Below, piece by piece: positions 1-8,038 of a DNA stretch of 64,000 bases (its first letter is position 1; the number at the start of each line of letters is the position of its first letter). The notes under the pieces are model-generated. The model worked only from the letters and a program-made list of their open reading frames with translations, made no database searches and was not told the DNA's origin. Where the stretch lies: positions 62,001 to 126,000 of the forward strand of contig CAVWEM010000015.1 in assembly GCA_963753955.1 (NCBI GenBank), in the 5' to 3' direction. Origin of the DNA: Methylumidiphilus sp963753955. GTDB lineage: Bacteria > Pseudomonadota > Gammaproteobacteria > Methylococcales > Methylococcaceae. A program made the position numbers and the translations under genes.

Positions 1-193
1 TGGTCACCGAGATGGCGTCTTGGTCGACGTTGACATATTTGCGGATGACTTCCAACAGCTCCTTTTGCAGCATCGGAAGATAATCCGGCTTGTTGCGCTC
101 GGAACGTTCGTGCGCCACCAAGATTTGCAGCCGCTCCTTGGCGATGGATGCGGTCGATTGGCGCGAACTGCGGAAATAGTCTAGGAGTCCCAT
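1..193 (-). CDS. minE: MinE, cell division topological specificity factor (3' end off window)
   Basis: The reverse strand from 193 to the left edge encodes 64 residues beginning MGLLDYFRSSRQSTAS, followed by a helix containing ILVAHERSERNKP and then LPMLQKELLEVIRKYV. This is the MinE layout: an N-terminal amphipathic membrane-targeting helix, the MinD-contact helix, and the start of the beta-rich dimerisation domain. MinE stimulates MinD ATPase and drives pole-to-pole Min oscillation so that Z rings form at midcell. It lies 5 bases after the minD stop, completing a minC-minD-minE operon. Only the C-terminal part is missing, at the window edge. The identification is firm. Confidence 0.95.
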   Translation of the reverse strand, partial: MGLLDYFRSSRQSTASIAKERLQILVAHERSERNKPDYLPMLQKELLEVIRKYVNVDQDAISVT

Positions 194-198
194 GATGT

Positions 199-1005
199 TT
201 ACCCCCCGAACAGCCTGCCCAGAAGGCCCTTCTTTTCGTCAATGAACCGATGCTCAAGATCCTCTCCCAGATAGCGGCGCACCACGTCGGAATAGGCTTG
301 CCCGGCATCGCTCTTCTCGTCGAGGATGACCGGCGCACCCGAATTGGACGCGCTCAACACCGCCTTGGATTCGGGGATGACGCCGAGCAGATGCAGGGAC
401 AGGATTTCCTGCACGTCCTCCACGCTTAACATTTCGCCCACTTTCACCCGCGCCGGCGAATAACGGGTCAGCAGCAGATATTCCTTGATCGGCTCCTCGC
501 CCTGCTCGGCACGGCGGGACTTGCTGGCGAGGATACCCAACATACGGTCGGAGTCGCGCACCGACGAGACTTCTGGGTTGGTCACCACGATGGCATCGTC
601 GGCGTAATACATCGCCAGGGTTGCGCCACGCTCAATGCCCGCCGGCGAATCGCAGACGATGTAATCGAAGTCCTTGGACAAGTCCTTCAACACCTTGCCC
701 ACGCCTTCGACGGTGAGCGATTCCTTGTCGCGGGTTTGCGAGGCCGGCAGGATGAACAGCTTGTCACAACGCTTGTCCTTGATGAGTGCCTGGTTCAGCG
801 TGGCCTCGCCGTTGATGACATTGACGAAATCGTACACCACGCGGCGCTCGCAACCCATGATCAAATCCAGGTTGCGCAGCCCCACGTCGAAGTCGATGAC
901 CGCCGTCCGATGGCCTTTGAGCGCCAACCCCATGGAAATGGCCGCGCTGGTGGTGGTTTTGCCGACGCCGCCTTTTCCCGAAGTCACTACGATGATTCGT
1001 GCCAC
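199..1005 (-). CDS. minD: MinD, septum site-determining ATPase
   Basis: A GTG start at 1005 is chosen over the longer frame because it gives the usual MARIIVVTSGKGGVGKTT N-terminus (268 aa) and has an AAGGAGA ribosome site 5 bases upstream. The deviant Walker A motif GKGGVGKT is at residues 10-17. The C-terminus ends in a short amphipathic membrane-targeting helix (GLLGRLFGG). MinD dimerises with ATP on the inner membrane, recruits MinC to block FtsZ, and is released by MinE. It sits between minC (27 bases upstream) and minE in one operon. Length and motifs are typical. Confidence 0.97.
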   Translation of the reverse strand: MARIIVVTSGKGGVGKTTTSAAISMGLALKGHRTAVIDFDVGLRNLDLIMGCERRVVYDFVNVINGEATLNQALIKDKRCDKLFILPASQTRDKESLTVEGVGKVLKDLSKDFDYIVCDSPAGIERGATLAMYYADDAIVVTNPEVSSVRDSDRMLGILASKSRRAEQGEEPIKEYLLLTRYSPARVKVGEMLSVEDVQEILSLHLLGVIPESKAVLSASNSGAPVILDEKSDAGQAYSDVVRRYLGEDLEHRFIDEKKGLLGRLFGG

Positions 1006-1032
1006 TGATGTCTCCTTATTCGTCTCAAGCAA

Positions 1033-1731
1033 CTAAATTTTCTCAATGATTAAAGCATTGTCTTTAAGGTAAATCTGCACCGGCCGGCCGCGGACGGAAT
1101 CGTCGATGTTTTCGCTGATTTTGTAATGGCCGCCGATGGAAACCAGCTCGGCCTGCAGGTCATGGCAGAAAATGCGGCACTCAAGGTTGCCCTGCACACC
1201 CGCCAAGGCGCGTCCGCGCAAGGCGCCATAAACATGGATGTTGCCGTCGGCCATGATCTCGGCCCCCGGGCTGACCTGGGATAGCACCACCAGATCGCCG
1301 ACGGCATAGATACGTTGGCCGGAACGGACGGGCAGGTCGATGATTTTGCTGGCCTCCGCCGGTTTGTGTGCGGACGCTTGCGAGACCGCCGCCTCGTGCC
1401 GGACGAGTGTCAACAGGGAAAGGTCGATTTCGCGGGCCGCATGGACATGGCGTTCGCTTCCCCCACAGACGCCCACCGGAACCAAACCGCAGCCGCGCAT
1501 GGTCAGGACTAGCGTGGGAAAGTCAATGTCCACGTCGGACATTTCGTGCAAATCAATCGCCATGGGCGCATGGCGGAAAAAATCCGGTGCCTGTCTGATT
1601 TTCTCCTTAAGCTGTGCGGAAATCAGATCCACGTCATGGTCCAATAGCTTCAGAATAGGCAGGTGGACGGCACCGCTCTTGATTTCAAACGCATGGGAAA
1701 ACGGCGTGGATTCGCTGGGCTTGGCTGTCAT
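1033..1731 (-). CDS. minC: MinC, septum formation inhibitor
   Basis: The 232 aa from the ATG at 1731 (MTAKPSESTPFSHAFEIKSG) match MinC. An N-terminal FtsZ-antagonist domain is followed by a linker and the C-terminal beta-helix domain (RSGQRIYAVGDLVVLSQV, then a GGHYKISENI-like end) that dimerises and binds MinD. The frame is open for another 51 codons upstream, but that stretch looks like non-coding DNA and lacks family similarity. It is the first gene of the minCDE operon. The protein acts at the membrane with MinD to prevent polar Z rings. Confidence 0.95.
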   Translation of the reverse strand: MTAKPSESTPFSHAFEIKSGAVHLPILKLLDHDVDLISAQLKEKIRQAPDFFRHAPMAIDLHEMSDVDIDFPTLVLTMRGCGLVPVGVCGGSERHVHAAREIDLSLLTLVRHEAAVSQASAHKPAEASKIIDLPVRSGQRIYAVGDLVVLSQVSPGAEIMADGNIHVYGALRGRALAGVQGNLECRIFCHDLQAELVSIGGHYKISENIDDSVRGRPVQIYLKDNALIIEKI

Positions 1732-1888
1732 GTCGGATGGCGGACAGGGAGGGGTCGATGACGATGATTTTGATTGTACCACCCCAACTGGTCGAAGGTA
1801 AGTCCGTCCAGGCGGGATCGGCCATGTCAAACAATCACTTAAAGCTGGCCGACGGAACGCAGCGACAGGCTCGCCCGATCCCATGCGG

Positions 1889-2509
1889 TCAGCCGTCTTT
1901 GCGTAAATGCAAAAGGGTAAACAGCCCCATCGGCGGCAGAGTGTGGCGGGCGATTTCGCGCAGCCGGGTGTGCGCCAGGATTTCTTCCACTGGCATGTCA
2001 GGTCGCCAACCTAGCTTGTTGGACAAGGGGGCGAGCATCGATTCCACCCCGCGCCGGACGCCCTTCTCTGCCGCGAAATGGTTGACAATGACCACATCGC
2101 CACCCGGCTTGCAAACGCGCTCTATCTCACGGATGACTTTGTCCGGGTCGGGCACCACGGACATCACGTAAGCCGCCACCACCGAGTCGAAGGCATTGTC
2201 GGCGAACTGCATCTTGCGCGCGTCCATGATGGTCAATTGCGTGATATTACCCAGGCGTTTGCGGTGGACTCGCTGCCGCGCCCGCTCCAGCATATGGGGG
2301 GAAATGTCGATGCCATGCACCTGGTGTTCGTGCCGGTAGTAAGGAAGGCTGATGCCAGTCCCCACGCCCACCTCCAGGATCTTGCCGGGGCTGTGATTGG
2401 TAAACCCAGCAGCCATGGCGCGTCCGCGAAAACTCAGCAGCCAGCCGAAGGTATGGTCATAAACCGGGGCGTAACGTGCATAAGATTTCAAAATGGATTC
2501 GAGCTGCAT
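1889..2509 (-). CDS. PmtA-like phospholipid N-methyltransferase (class I SAM methyltransferase)
   Basis: This 206 aa protein has SAM motif I (ILEVGVGTGI, about residues 44-53) preceded by YARYAPVYDHTFG. That N-terminus is typical of the soluble PmtA family, which methylates phosphatidylethanolamine towards phosphatidylcholine. Later motifs (AAYVMSVVPDPDKVIREIER, VCKPGGDVVIVNHF) also fit that group. It is transcribed leftwards towards minC, separated from it by about 160 bases. The fold assignment is firm. The phospholipid substrate is inferred from family resemblance; a related small-molecule methyltransferase remains possible. Confidence 0.75.
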   Translation of the reverse strand: MQLESILKSYARYAPVYDHTFGWLLSFRGRAMAAGFTNHSPGKILEVGVGTGISLPYYRHEHQVHGIDISPHMLERARQRVHRKRLGNITQLTIMDARKMQFADNAFDSVVAAYVMSVVPDPDKVIREIERVCKPGGDVVIVNHFAAEKGVRRGVESMLAPLSNKLGWRPDMPVEEILAHTRLREIARHTLPPMGLFTLLHLRKDG

Positions 2510-2573
2510 TTTTCCTCAATTCTTATTTTTGCGTTGTTGGCGAAGCTGTCCCAGGCAGCCCTGGATCATCACT

Positions 2574-2601
2574 AAAAAGGGCGTATGGTAACGCCCTTTT
2601 T
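2574..2601 (-). terminator. Rho-independent terminator after ctpA
   Basis: AAAAAGGGCGT (2574-2584) pairs perfectly with ACGCCCTTTTT (2591-2601) around a 6-base loop, giving an 11-bp stem with a T run on either strand. It lies 20 bases beyond the ctpA stop and before the methyltransferase start, so it most likely ends ctpA transcription. Confidence 0.85.
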
Positions 2602-2620
2602 CGGGTAGCCGGAGCGGTGG

Positions 2621-3934
2621 TCACTCGCTTTTCTTATCGACCTGCCGCGAAATGTAAATGCCCTTGAGCAGGTTAAGCGCCTCGTTCAACGGATAATCCT
2701 GCATCGCCAGGACATCTTCGGGCTTCTCATCAGTTTTCTTCTCGCCCTTCTTCGTGGACTTGTCATTGCTCAGGTGGTTCGTCAGATCGGCTTCCTTGAT
2801 AGGGCCGAACTCGGATTGCGCGACCGCCTCCAGTTTCACCTTGGAAATCGGCACGTCCGGGGTGATGCCTTCGGCCTGGATGGAGCGGCCTGACGGCGTA
2901 TAGTAACGCGCCGTAGTCAGCTTCACCGCTCCGCCGTTACTGGTCGGCAGGATAGTCTGCACCGAGCCCTTGCCGAAAGTCTTCTCGCCCATGATGATGG
3001 CGCGTTTGTGGTCTTGCAGCGCGCCGGCGACAATTTCGGAAGCCGAGGCGGAACCGGCGTTAATCAACACCACGATGGGCGAGCCCTTGAGGATGTCGCC
3101 CGGTTTGGCGTTGAATTTCATCTTCGAGTCTTCGATGCGACCGTCGGTGTAGACTATGAGACCGCTCTCCAGAAAAGCGTCACTGACGTCCACCGCCGCG
3201 TTCAACACGCCCCCTGGGTTGTTGCGCAAATCCAAGACCAGGCCCTTCAGAATCGCCGCCCTTGCGCAACTCGCTGATCGCTTCAACCATGCTGTCGCCG
3301 GTCTTGGACTGGAAGCTGGTGATGCGCACATAACCATAACCATCCTCCAGCTGCGGCTTTTGACGCTCTTCACTTTAATGATGTCGCGGGTGATCTTGAT
3401 TTTCAACGGTTGCTCGACGCCCTCGCGCACCACCGTCAGGACGATGTCGCTGCCCGGTTCGCCGCGCATGCTCTTGACCGCGTCGTTCAGGCTCATGCCT
3501 TTCACCGGCTTGTCGTCCAGACGGATAATCAGGTCACCTGCCTTGATACCGGCTTTTTGCGCGGGGGTGTCATCAATCGGGGAAATGACCTTGACGAAGC
3601 CGTTCTCCATGCCGACTTCTATCCCTAAGCCACCGAACTGGCCGGTGGTGCCGACCTTCAATTCATTGTACTGCTCCTGGTCGAGATAGGAGGAATGGGG
3701 ATCCAGGCCGGACAACATGCCACGGATGGCATCCTCAAGCAGCTTGCTGTCGGGTACGGGCTCGACGTAATCTTGACGGATGCGGCCATACACCTCCGAG
3801 AAGGTCTTCAGCCCTTCAAAAGGAATCGTGTTTAACTCTCCCTCGCGTTCGGCGAAGGCATTGCCGCCAATGGCGATCAGGCCACCCAGCGCAGCCCCCA
3901 AGGCAACGAGGAGAATATTTTTATGATTCAACAT
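2621..3934 (-). CDS. ctpA: Carboxy-terminal processing protease, S41A family, with internal double frameshift
   Basis: This 437 aa protein has an N-terminal signal sequence (about 1-28), a PDZ domain (about 90-175) and an S41 peptidase domain with the catalytic Ser297 in GSASASEI and general base Lys322 in EKTFGKGS. It would cleave C-termini of periplasmic proteins. Residues 195-227 do not look like the family. In the neighbouring frame the same DNA (about 3254-3352) reads LEDGYGYVRITSFQSKTGDS, which is the expected sequence. A one-base loss near 3352 and a one-base gain near 3256 therefore compensate each other. The overall length is normal. The swapped stretch would lie between PDZ and catalytic core; it could be sequencing error or real. 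Confidence 0.88.
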   Translation of the reverse strand: MLNHKNILLVALGAALGGLIAIGGNAFAEREGELNTIPFEGLKTFSEVYGRIRQDYVEPVPDSKLLEDAIRGMLSGLDPHSSYLDQEQYNELKVGTTGQFGGLGIEVGMENGFVKVISPIDDTPAQKAGIKAGDLIIRLDDKPVKGMSLNDAVKSMRGEPGSDIVLTVVREGVEQPLKIKITRDIIKVKSVKSRSWRMVMVMCASPASSPRPATAWLKRSASCARAAILKGLVLDLRNNPGGVLNAAVDVSDAFLESGLIVYTDGRIEDSKMKFNAKPGDILKGSPIVVLINAGSASASEIVAGALQDHKRAIIMGEKTFGKGSVQTILPTSNGGAVKLTTARYYTPSGRSIQAEGITPDVPISKVKLEAVAQSEFGPIKEADLTNHLSNDKSTKKGEKKTDEKPEDVLAMQDYPLNEALNLLKGIYISRQVDKKSE

Positions 3935-4082
3935 GAGCGTTTACCGTCAATGCATGGTGAGAGGCCTGCCGGCCCAATAGCGTTGTATGACCATAGATTA
4001 CCACAGGGCCAAGGCGGGCGGAGTCTTCCCGTTTCAGAAAGATCCTTGAAACCATTCCATGCGTCCATGATAAAATTTAGGC

Positions 4083-4397
4083 ATGAACCCGACGAACGGC
4101 AGAATTATCGCGGAAGACTCCGACATAGAGCAGGCGGCCCTGTGCCTTAAGGCCATGTCCCACCCCCTGCGGCTAAAAATACTTTGTACACTGGGGGTTG
4201 ATAAAGTCAGCGTCCAAGACATCGTCGATCAGGTTGGCACGACGCAGAGCAACATCTCGCAACACCTAGGGATTTTGCGCGACCGGGGCATCCTGGCCTG
4301 CCGCAAGGACGCCAACCGCGTTTATTACTATGTTGATGACGAACGCATCTTGCAGCTCATCCTGATGCTCAAAGAGCTATTTTGCAGCCATCACTAG
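4083..4397 (+). CDS. ArsR/SmtB-family winged-helix regulator
   Basis: The 104 aa protein has the ArsR-family HTH (VQDIVDQVGTTQSNISQHL, about 44-62) followed by a beta wing (ACRKDANRVYYYVDDERI). It starts at ATG 4083 and stops 58 bases before the rhodanese gene, in the same direction. Such small regulators repress nearby genes and are relieved by metals or redox signals. An ELFCSHH tail has a Cys and two His, and another Cys occurs in the first helix region (AALCLKAMSH), but no classic metal-box is obvious. Pairing with a rhodanese suggests a sulfur-responsive role, which is inference only. Confidence 0.85.
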   Translation: MNPTNGRIIAEDSDIEQAALCLKAMSHPLRLKILCTLGVDKVSVQDIVDQVGTTQSNISQHLGILRDRGILACRKDANRVYYYVDDERILQLILMLKELFCSHH

Positions 4398-4455
4398 GCC
4401 CATCTTTTGCGGCACACCCGAACTCCAAACAACTTTAAAAGCTCAAGGCAACTGA

Positions 4456-4896
4456 ATGGAAATTGAACGGACGGTACAATTCATCGGCAACCACTGGATT
4501 CTGAGCAGCGGACACTTCATCGTATCCCTGCTGCTGATCCAAGATCTGTTCGAGACGATCACCCGAAAATACAAAACCGCCACGCCCGCCAATGCGGTCA
4601 TGCTGCTTAACCAAGAGGGTGCCATCGCCATTGACGTGCGCGATCCTGACAAATTTGCCAAGGGCCACATCGAAGGCGCACGGCAAATTTCTCTGATACG
4701 GATCAAGGAAAAGCTATTCGAGCTAGAGCCCCACAAGCACAGCCCCGTCTTGGTCTATTGCCAGCAAGGAACCCATTCCAAAGAAGCCTGCAAGCAATTG
4801 ATCGCCGCCGGGTTCACCCAGGTTTATTACCTGGACGGGGGCATCCTGACCTGGCAAGACCAAAAACTCCCCCTTGTCAGAAAAAACAAAAAATAA
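4456..4896 (+). CDS. Membrane-anchored rhodanese-like sulfurtransferase (YibN-like)
   Basis: The 146 aa protein has one N-terminal hydrophobic segment (about 15-33) and a single rhodanese domain. Motifs are the CH2-type AIDVRDPDKFAKGHIEGA (about 57-74) and the active-site loop YCQQGTHS with catalytic Cys102. It precedes secB and gpsA, the same order as yibN-secB-gpsA in enterobacteria, so it is an orthologue candidate. It would carry persulfide sulfur at the inner face of the membrane; the physiological substrate is not known. The GTHS end of the active loop differs from the common GxR form but keeps the cysteine. Confidence 0.85.
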   Translation: MEIERTVQFIGNHWILSSGHFIVSLLLIQDLFETITRKYKTATPANAVMLLNQEGAIAIDVRDPDKFAKGHIEGARQISLIRIKEKLFELEPHKHSPVLVYCQQGTHSKEACKQLIAAGFTQVYYLDGGILTWQDQKLPLVRKNKK

Positions 4897-4926
4897 CCCT
4901 CATCCACTCCCCATTGAGAATGCAAA

Positions 4927-5397
4927 ATGGCAGAAGAACAGCAGACAAAACAATTCGTCATCCAGAAAATTTACATCAAGGATGTTTCGTTTGAAACCCC
5001 CAACTCCCCGGTGATCTTCACCCAAAAATGGGAGCCCCAGGTCGAATTCAACCTGGCCAGCAATGTCCAGGCACTCGAAAACGGGCTATATGAAATCAGC
5101 CTGACCGTCACCGCGACCGTCAAGCTGGAAGACAAGACTGCTTATTTGGCGGAAGCGACCCAAGCGGGGGTGTTCACTATCACCGGCTTTGAAGAGCAGG
5201 AATTGGGGCCGATGATCGGTAGCTACTGCCCCACCATCCTGTTCCCCTTCGCCCGTGAAATGGTTTCCGACCTTGTCGTCAAAGGTGGCTTCCCTCCATT
5301 GCTGCTGGCCCCGGTCAATTTTGACGCGCTTTATCTGCAGCATGTGCAACAGCAACAGCAACAAAATGTCGTCCCCGGCACCGGCAGCGTGAATTAG
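4927..5397 (+). CDS. secB: SecB, protein-export chaperone
   Basis: This 156 aa protein matches SecB across its length: FVIQKIYIKDVSFETPNSP near the N-terminus, the CPTILFPFAREMVSDLVV core, and GGFPPLLLAPVNFDALY near the C-terminus. SecB is a cytosolic homotetramer that keeps preproteins unfolded and hands them to SecA. The Gln-rich tail (QQQQQQ, about 142-148) is a minor local feature. It sits 30 bases after the rhodanese gene and 25 bases before gpsA, so the three are probably co-transcribed. Confidence 0.97.
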   Translation: MAEEQQTKQFVIQKIYIKDVSFETPNSPVIFTQKWEPQVEFNLASNVQALENGLYEISLTVTATVKLEDKTAYLAEATQAGVFTITGFEEQELGPMIGSYCPTILFPFAREMVSDLVVKGGFPPLLLAPVNFDALYLQHVQQQQQQNVVPGTGSVN

Positions 5398-5422
5398 CTT
5401 CGGCTTTTTTACGGTTCACACC

Positions 5423-6436
5423 ATGCCCTCAACCGTTTCGGTGCTAGGCGCAGGATCGTGGGGTACCGCGTTGGCCCTGCTGTTGGCCCGCAACGGCCAC
5501 CCGGTCAGGCTATGGGGGCATGACCCGCAACATATCGCGGCTTTGAGGCAGGATCGCCGCAACCGGCGTTACCTGCCTCAAGCGCCCTTCCCCGACCATC
5601 TGGCCATCACCGCCGATCTTGAAGTGGCCGCAACAGATTGCGATATTTTCCTGATCGCCGTCCCCAGCCATGCCTTTCGGGATTTGTTGCCCAAGCTGCA
5701 AAGCCATCTCGGCACCCCCCCCAAAATCGCCTGGGCAACCAAAGGTCTCGAATGCCATAGCGGCAAGATGCTGCATGAAGTGGTGGCGGAAATCCTAGGC
5801 TCCGGCACACCCGCCGCCGTGCTTTCCGGCCCTACTTTTGCGGGCGAAGTTGCCTCCGACCAGCCCACCGCCATCACGGTGGCCTCCTCAAACCGCGAAT
5901 TTGCCGGGGAAATGGCCGGACTGCTGCGTAACCGGCACTTCCGCGCCTATACCACCGAGGATGTGATCGGCGTCCAGTTGGGCGGTGCCACCAAGAATGT
6001 GTTGGCTATCGCGGCGGGAATGGCCGACGGCCTGGGCTTTGGCGCCAACGCACGGGCCGCGCTGATCACCCGTGGTCTGGCGGAAATGATGCGCTTAGGG
6101 CTGGCTTTGGGCGGCAAACCGGAAACCCTGATGGGGCTGGCCGGGGTGGGCGATTTGATCCTGACCTGCACCGACAACCAATCGCGCAACCGACGCTTCG
6201 GCCTAGGGCTGGGTAAAGGGCTGGCCAAAGAGGATGTGACTGCGCAAATCGGCCAGGAAATCGAAGGGGTGGTGACGGCCGGCATCATCCACCGCATGGC
6301 GAAAGCCCAAGGCGTGGACATGCCTATCACCGAACAAGTCTATCTGATCCTCAACGCCGGGCTTCCCCCTGCGGAAGCCGTGCGCAACCTGCTCTTACGC
6401 GAACCCAAGACGGAATCTTTCAAGGAATCGGGGTGA
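5423..6436 (+). CDS. gpsA: GpsA, NAD(P)-dependent glycerol-3-phosphate dehydrogenase
   Basis: The 337 aa protein has the NAD(P)-binding motif GAGSWG at 9-14, the conserved AVPSHAFR, AVLSGPTFAGEVA and GGATKNVLAIAAG segments (the last carrying the catalytic Lys), and GVGDLILTCTDNQSRNRRFG near the C-terminal domain. It reduces dihydroxyacetone phosphate to sn-glycerol-3-phosphate for phospholipid synthesis in the cytosol. It follows secB closely, as in many Gammaproteobacteria, and is followed 6 bases later by the cyclase-FHA gene. Confidence 0.97.
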   Translation: MPSTVSVLGAGSWGTALALLLARNGHPVRLWGHDPQHIAALRQDRRNRRYLPQAPFPDHLAITADLEVAATDCDIFLIAVPSHAFRDLLPKLQSHLGTPPKIAWATKGLECHSGKMLHEVVAEILGSGTPAAVLSGPTFAGEVASDQPTAITVASSNREFAGEMAGLLRNRHFRAYTTEDVIGVQLGGATKNVLAIAAGMADGLGFGANARAALITRGLAEMMRLGLALGGKPETLMGLAGVGDLILTCTDNQSRNRRFGLGLGKGLAKEDVTAQIGQEIEGVVTAGIIHRMAKAQGVDMPITEQVYLILNAGLPPAEAVRNLLLREPKTESFKESG

Positions 6437-6442
6437 AGGCCG

Positions 6443-7357
6443 ATGGCATTCGATCCAAGGCATAATGAGGGAACCAAGCTTTGTGTGCTGTTCGCTGACA
6501 TCTCCGGCAGCACACGGCTTTACGAGAAGCTTGGCGACCAAGAAGCTTCACGCTTGGTCAAGCTCTGTCTTGACGAGATGAAAACCGCCACCCTGAAAAA
6601 CCGGGGCAGGGTGGTCGAGACCGTAGGCGACGAGATCCTGTCCACCTTCGCCACGCCTGAGCATGCTGCCTTGGCCGCTGAGAGCATGTTGCGAAACGTC
6701 GAGCGCCTCCCCCCCGTCGATGGCAAACCCCTCAGCTTGCGCGTTGGCTTCCATTTCGGCCCGGTGTTACAGGAAAACGACAAGATTTTTGGCGACACCG
6801 TCAACACGGCGGCACGCATTGTCGCATTGGCCAAGGCCCGGCAGATTTTTGCCAGCAAAGTCGCGGTGGATCTCATGCCAGCCTTCATGCGCAGCGCCAC
6901 ACGCGAGCTCGCCGCATTCAGCTTGAAGGGCAAACGCGATGAAATGGACATCTGCGAGATCTTGTGGCAAGAAGAACGTAGCGAACTGACGGTGCAATTC
7001 AAAAGCGGGGCGGGCAAGGTCGGCATCAGGCAGCGGCTGGTGCTGAGACTGGAACCCGAGCGGCTCTATGTGTTGGATGCCGACACAGGCCAAATAAACT
7101 TGGGCAGGGGTGCCGAAAACACCATCGTCATCGACAACCTGCGCGTATCCCGCCAACATGCGAAAATCGAACTGAGACGGGACAGATTTGTGCTGACCGA
7201 TTCGAGCACCAACGGAACCTGGGTGCTTGTCGACGGCAAAAGCGAGATGCTGCTCCGCCACGAAGAGCTTACCCTGCAAGGGCGGGGACTCATTTCCCTG
7301 GGGCATCCCTATGACCCAAACGACAGGATTGGAACCTTGGGATTCGAGGAGGCTTGA
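6443..7357 (+). CDS. Class III nucleotide cyclase domain fused to an FHA domain
   Basis: This 304 aa protein has two parts. Residues about 10-170 form a class III adenylate/guanylate cyclase homology domain with metal aspartates Asp19 (FADISGST) and Asp63 (VGDEIL) and the transition-state NTAARI motif, so it looks catalytically competent. Residues about 215-300 form an FHA phosphothreonine-binding domain with the canonical LGRG, SRQH and TNGTW motifs. No membrane segment is visible, so it is cytosolic. It starts 6 bases after gpsA. The product nucleotide (cAMP or cGMP) and the phosphoprotein partner cannot be read from the sequence; no Ser/Thr kinase gene is nearby. Confidence 0.88.
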   Translation: MAFDPRHNEGTKLCVLFADISGSTRLYEKLGDQEASRLVKLCLDEMKTATLKNRGRVVETVGDEILSTFATPEHAALAAESMLRNVERLPPVDGKPLSLRVGFHFGPVLQENDKIFGDTVNTAARIVALAKARQIFASKVAVDLMPAFMRSATRELAAFSLKGKRDEMDICEILWQEERSELTVQFKSGAGKVGIRQRLVLRLEPERLYVLDADTGQINLGRGAENTIVIDNLRVSRQHAKIELRRDRFVLTDSSTNGTWVLVDGKSEMLLRHEELTLQGRGLISLGHPYDPNDRIGTLGFEEA

Positions 7358-7397
7358 ATATTGCCAAGCCGGAAATGCCAACGCATGCCGGAATAGA

Positions 7398-7445
7398 CCG
7401 CCCAAGCCTGTCCTGAGCTTTGCCGAAGGACGTAGCGCTGGGCGG
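7398..7445. repeat. Imperfect palindrome between convergent genes
   Basis: CCGCCCA (7398-7404) pairs with TGGGCGG (7439-7445), and inside it GTCCT (7410-7414) pairs with AGGAC (7427-7431). The core resembles a dispersed repeat whose relative lies at 48094-48104. It lies between the converging cyclase and trmL genes, where it could act as a bidirectional terminator or simply be a repetitive extragenic palindrome. Confidence 0.5.
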
Positions 7446-7493
7446 GTGTTTCTGCGCATCGTCCGTATTTTCCTACACAGATGGATTTCTCGC

Positions 7494-7979
7494 CTATCCT
7501 GTTTCCCGCCCCTTCACCGCGCTCCCCGCAAACCCGATCTGCCGCCAAGCCTCATACAAAACCAAGGCCACGGCGTTGGACAAGTTCAAACTCCGGCTTT
7601 CCGGCACCATCGGCACATAAAGCCGGTGTCCCGCAGGCACAGCCTCCCGCACCGAGGCAGGCAAGCCACGGGTTTCTGGGCCGAACAGAAACGCATCTCC
7701 CGCTTGGAACGAGGCATCCGCATAACAGCGGCTGCCTTTCGTGGTGAGGGCAAACACGCGTGGCGGGTGGAGGATTGCTAGGCATTCTTGCAGGGACTCA
7801 TGCGTTTGCATCGCCGCCCATTCGCGGTAATCCAGTCCCGCCCTGCGCAATTTCTTGTCGTCCAGGTCGAAGCCCAAAGGCTTGATGAGATGGAGGGTCG
7901 CGCCCATATTGGCACATAGGCGGATGATGTTGCCGGTGTTCGGCGGGATTTCAGGCTCGTAGAGCAGGATGTTGAACAT
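7494..7979 (-). CDS. trmL: TrmL, tRNA (cytidine/uridine-34 2'-O)-methyltransferase
   Basis: The start is set at 7979 (MFNILLYEPEIPPNTGNIIR), giving 161 aa. The frame stays open upstream through a palindromic repeat that is clearly not part of the protein. It is a SPOUT-fold enzyme with the LYEPEIPPNTGNIIRLCA N-terminus, FLFGPETRGLP knot segment and RSLNLSNAVALVLYEAWRQ end of the TrmL family, which 2'-O-methylates the wobble base of tRNA-Leu isoacceptors. It lies downstream of glgP in the same direction, with a CCCCTCTCCC-type hairpin between them. Confidence 0.93.
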   Translation of the reverse strand: MFNILLYEPEIPPNTGNIIRLCANMGATLHLIKPLGFDLDDKKLRRAGLDYREWAAMQTHESLQECLAILHPPRVFALTTKGSRCYADASFQAGDAFLFGPETRGLPASVREAVPAGHRLYVPMVPESRSLNLSNAVALVLYEAWRQIGFAGSAVKGRETG

Positions 7980-8000
7980 CGCCCATTGTAGGGTTTTACA

Positions 8001-8023
8001 CCCCTCTCCCGGCGGGAGAGGGG
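8001..8023. repeat. CCTCTCCC/GGGAGAGG palindromic repeat, copy 1
   Basis: CCCCTCTCCC (8001-8010) and GGGAGAGGGG (8014-8023) form a 10-bp stem with a 3-base loop in the 59-bp gap between glgP and trmL. The same motif recurs near 15501, 22857, 23717, 45253 and 50076, always between genes. Confidence 0.75.
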
Positions 8024-8038
8024 CAGGGGTGAGGACTC

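Noticed and set aside
1732..1884. N-terminal extension of minC
   Set aside because: It lacks similarity to MinC, while ATG 1731 gives the normal N-terminus and length.
8001..8034. CCTCTCCC repeats considered as CRISPR repeats
   Set aside because: Copies are kilobases apart with no regular spacer; they are extragenic palindromes.
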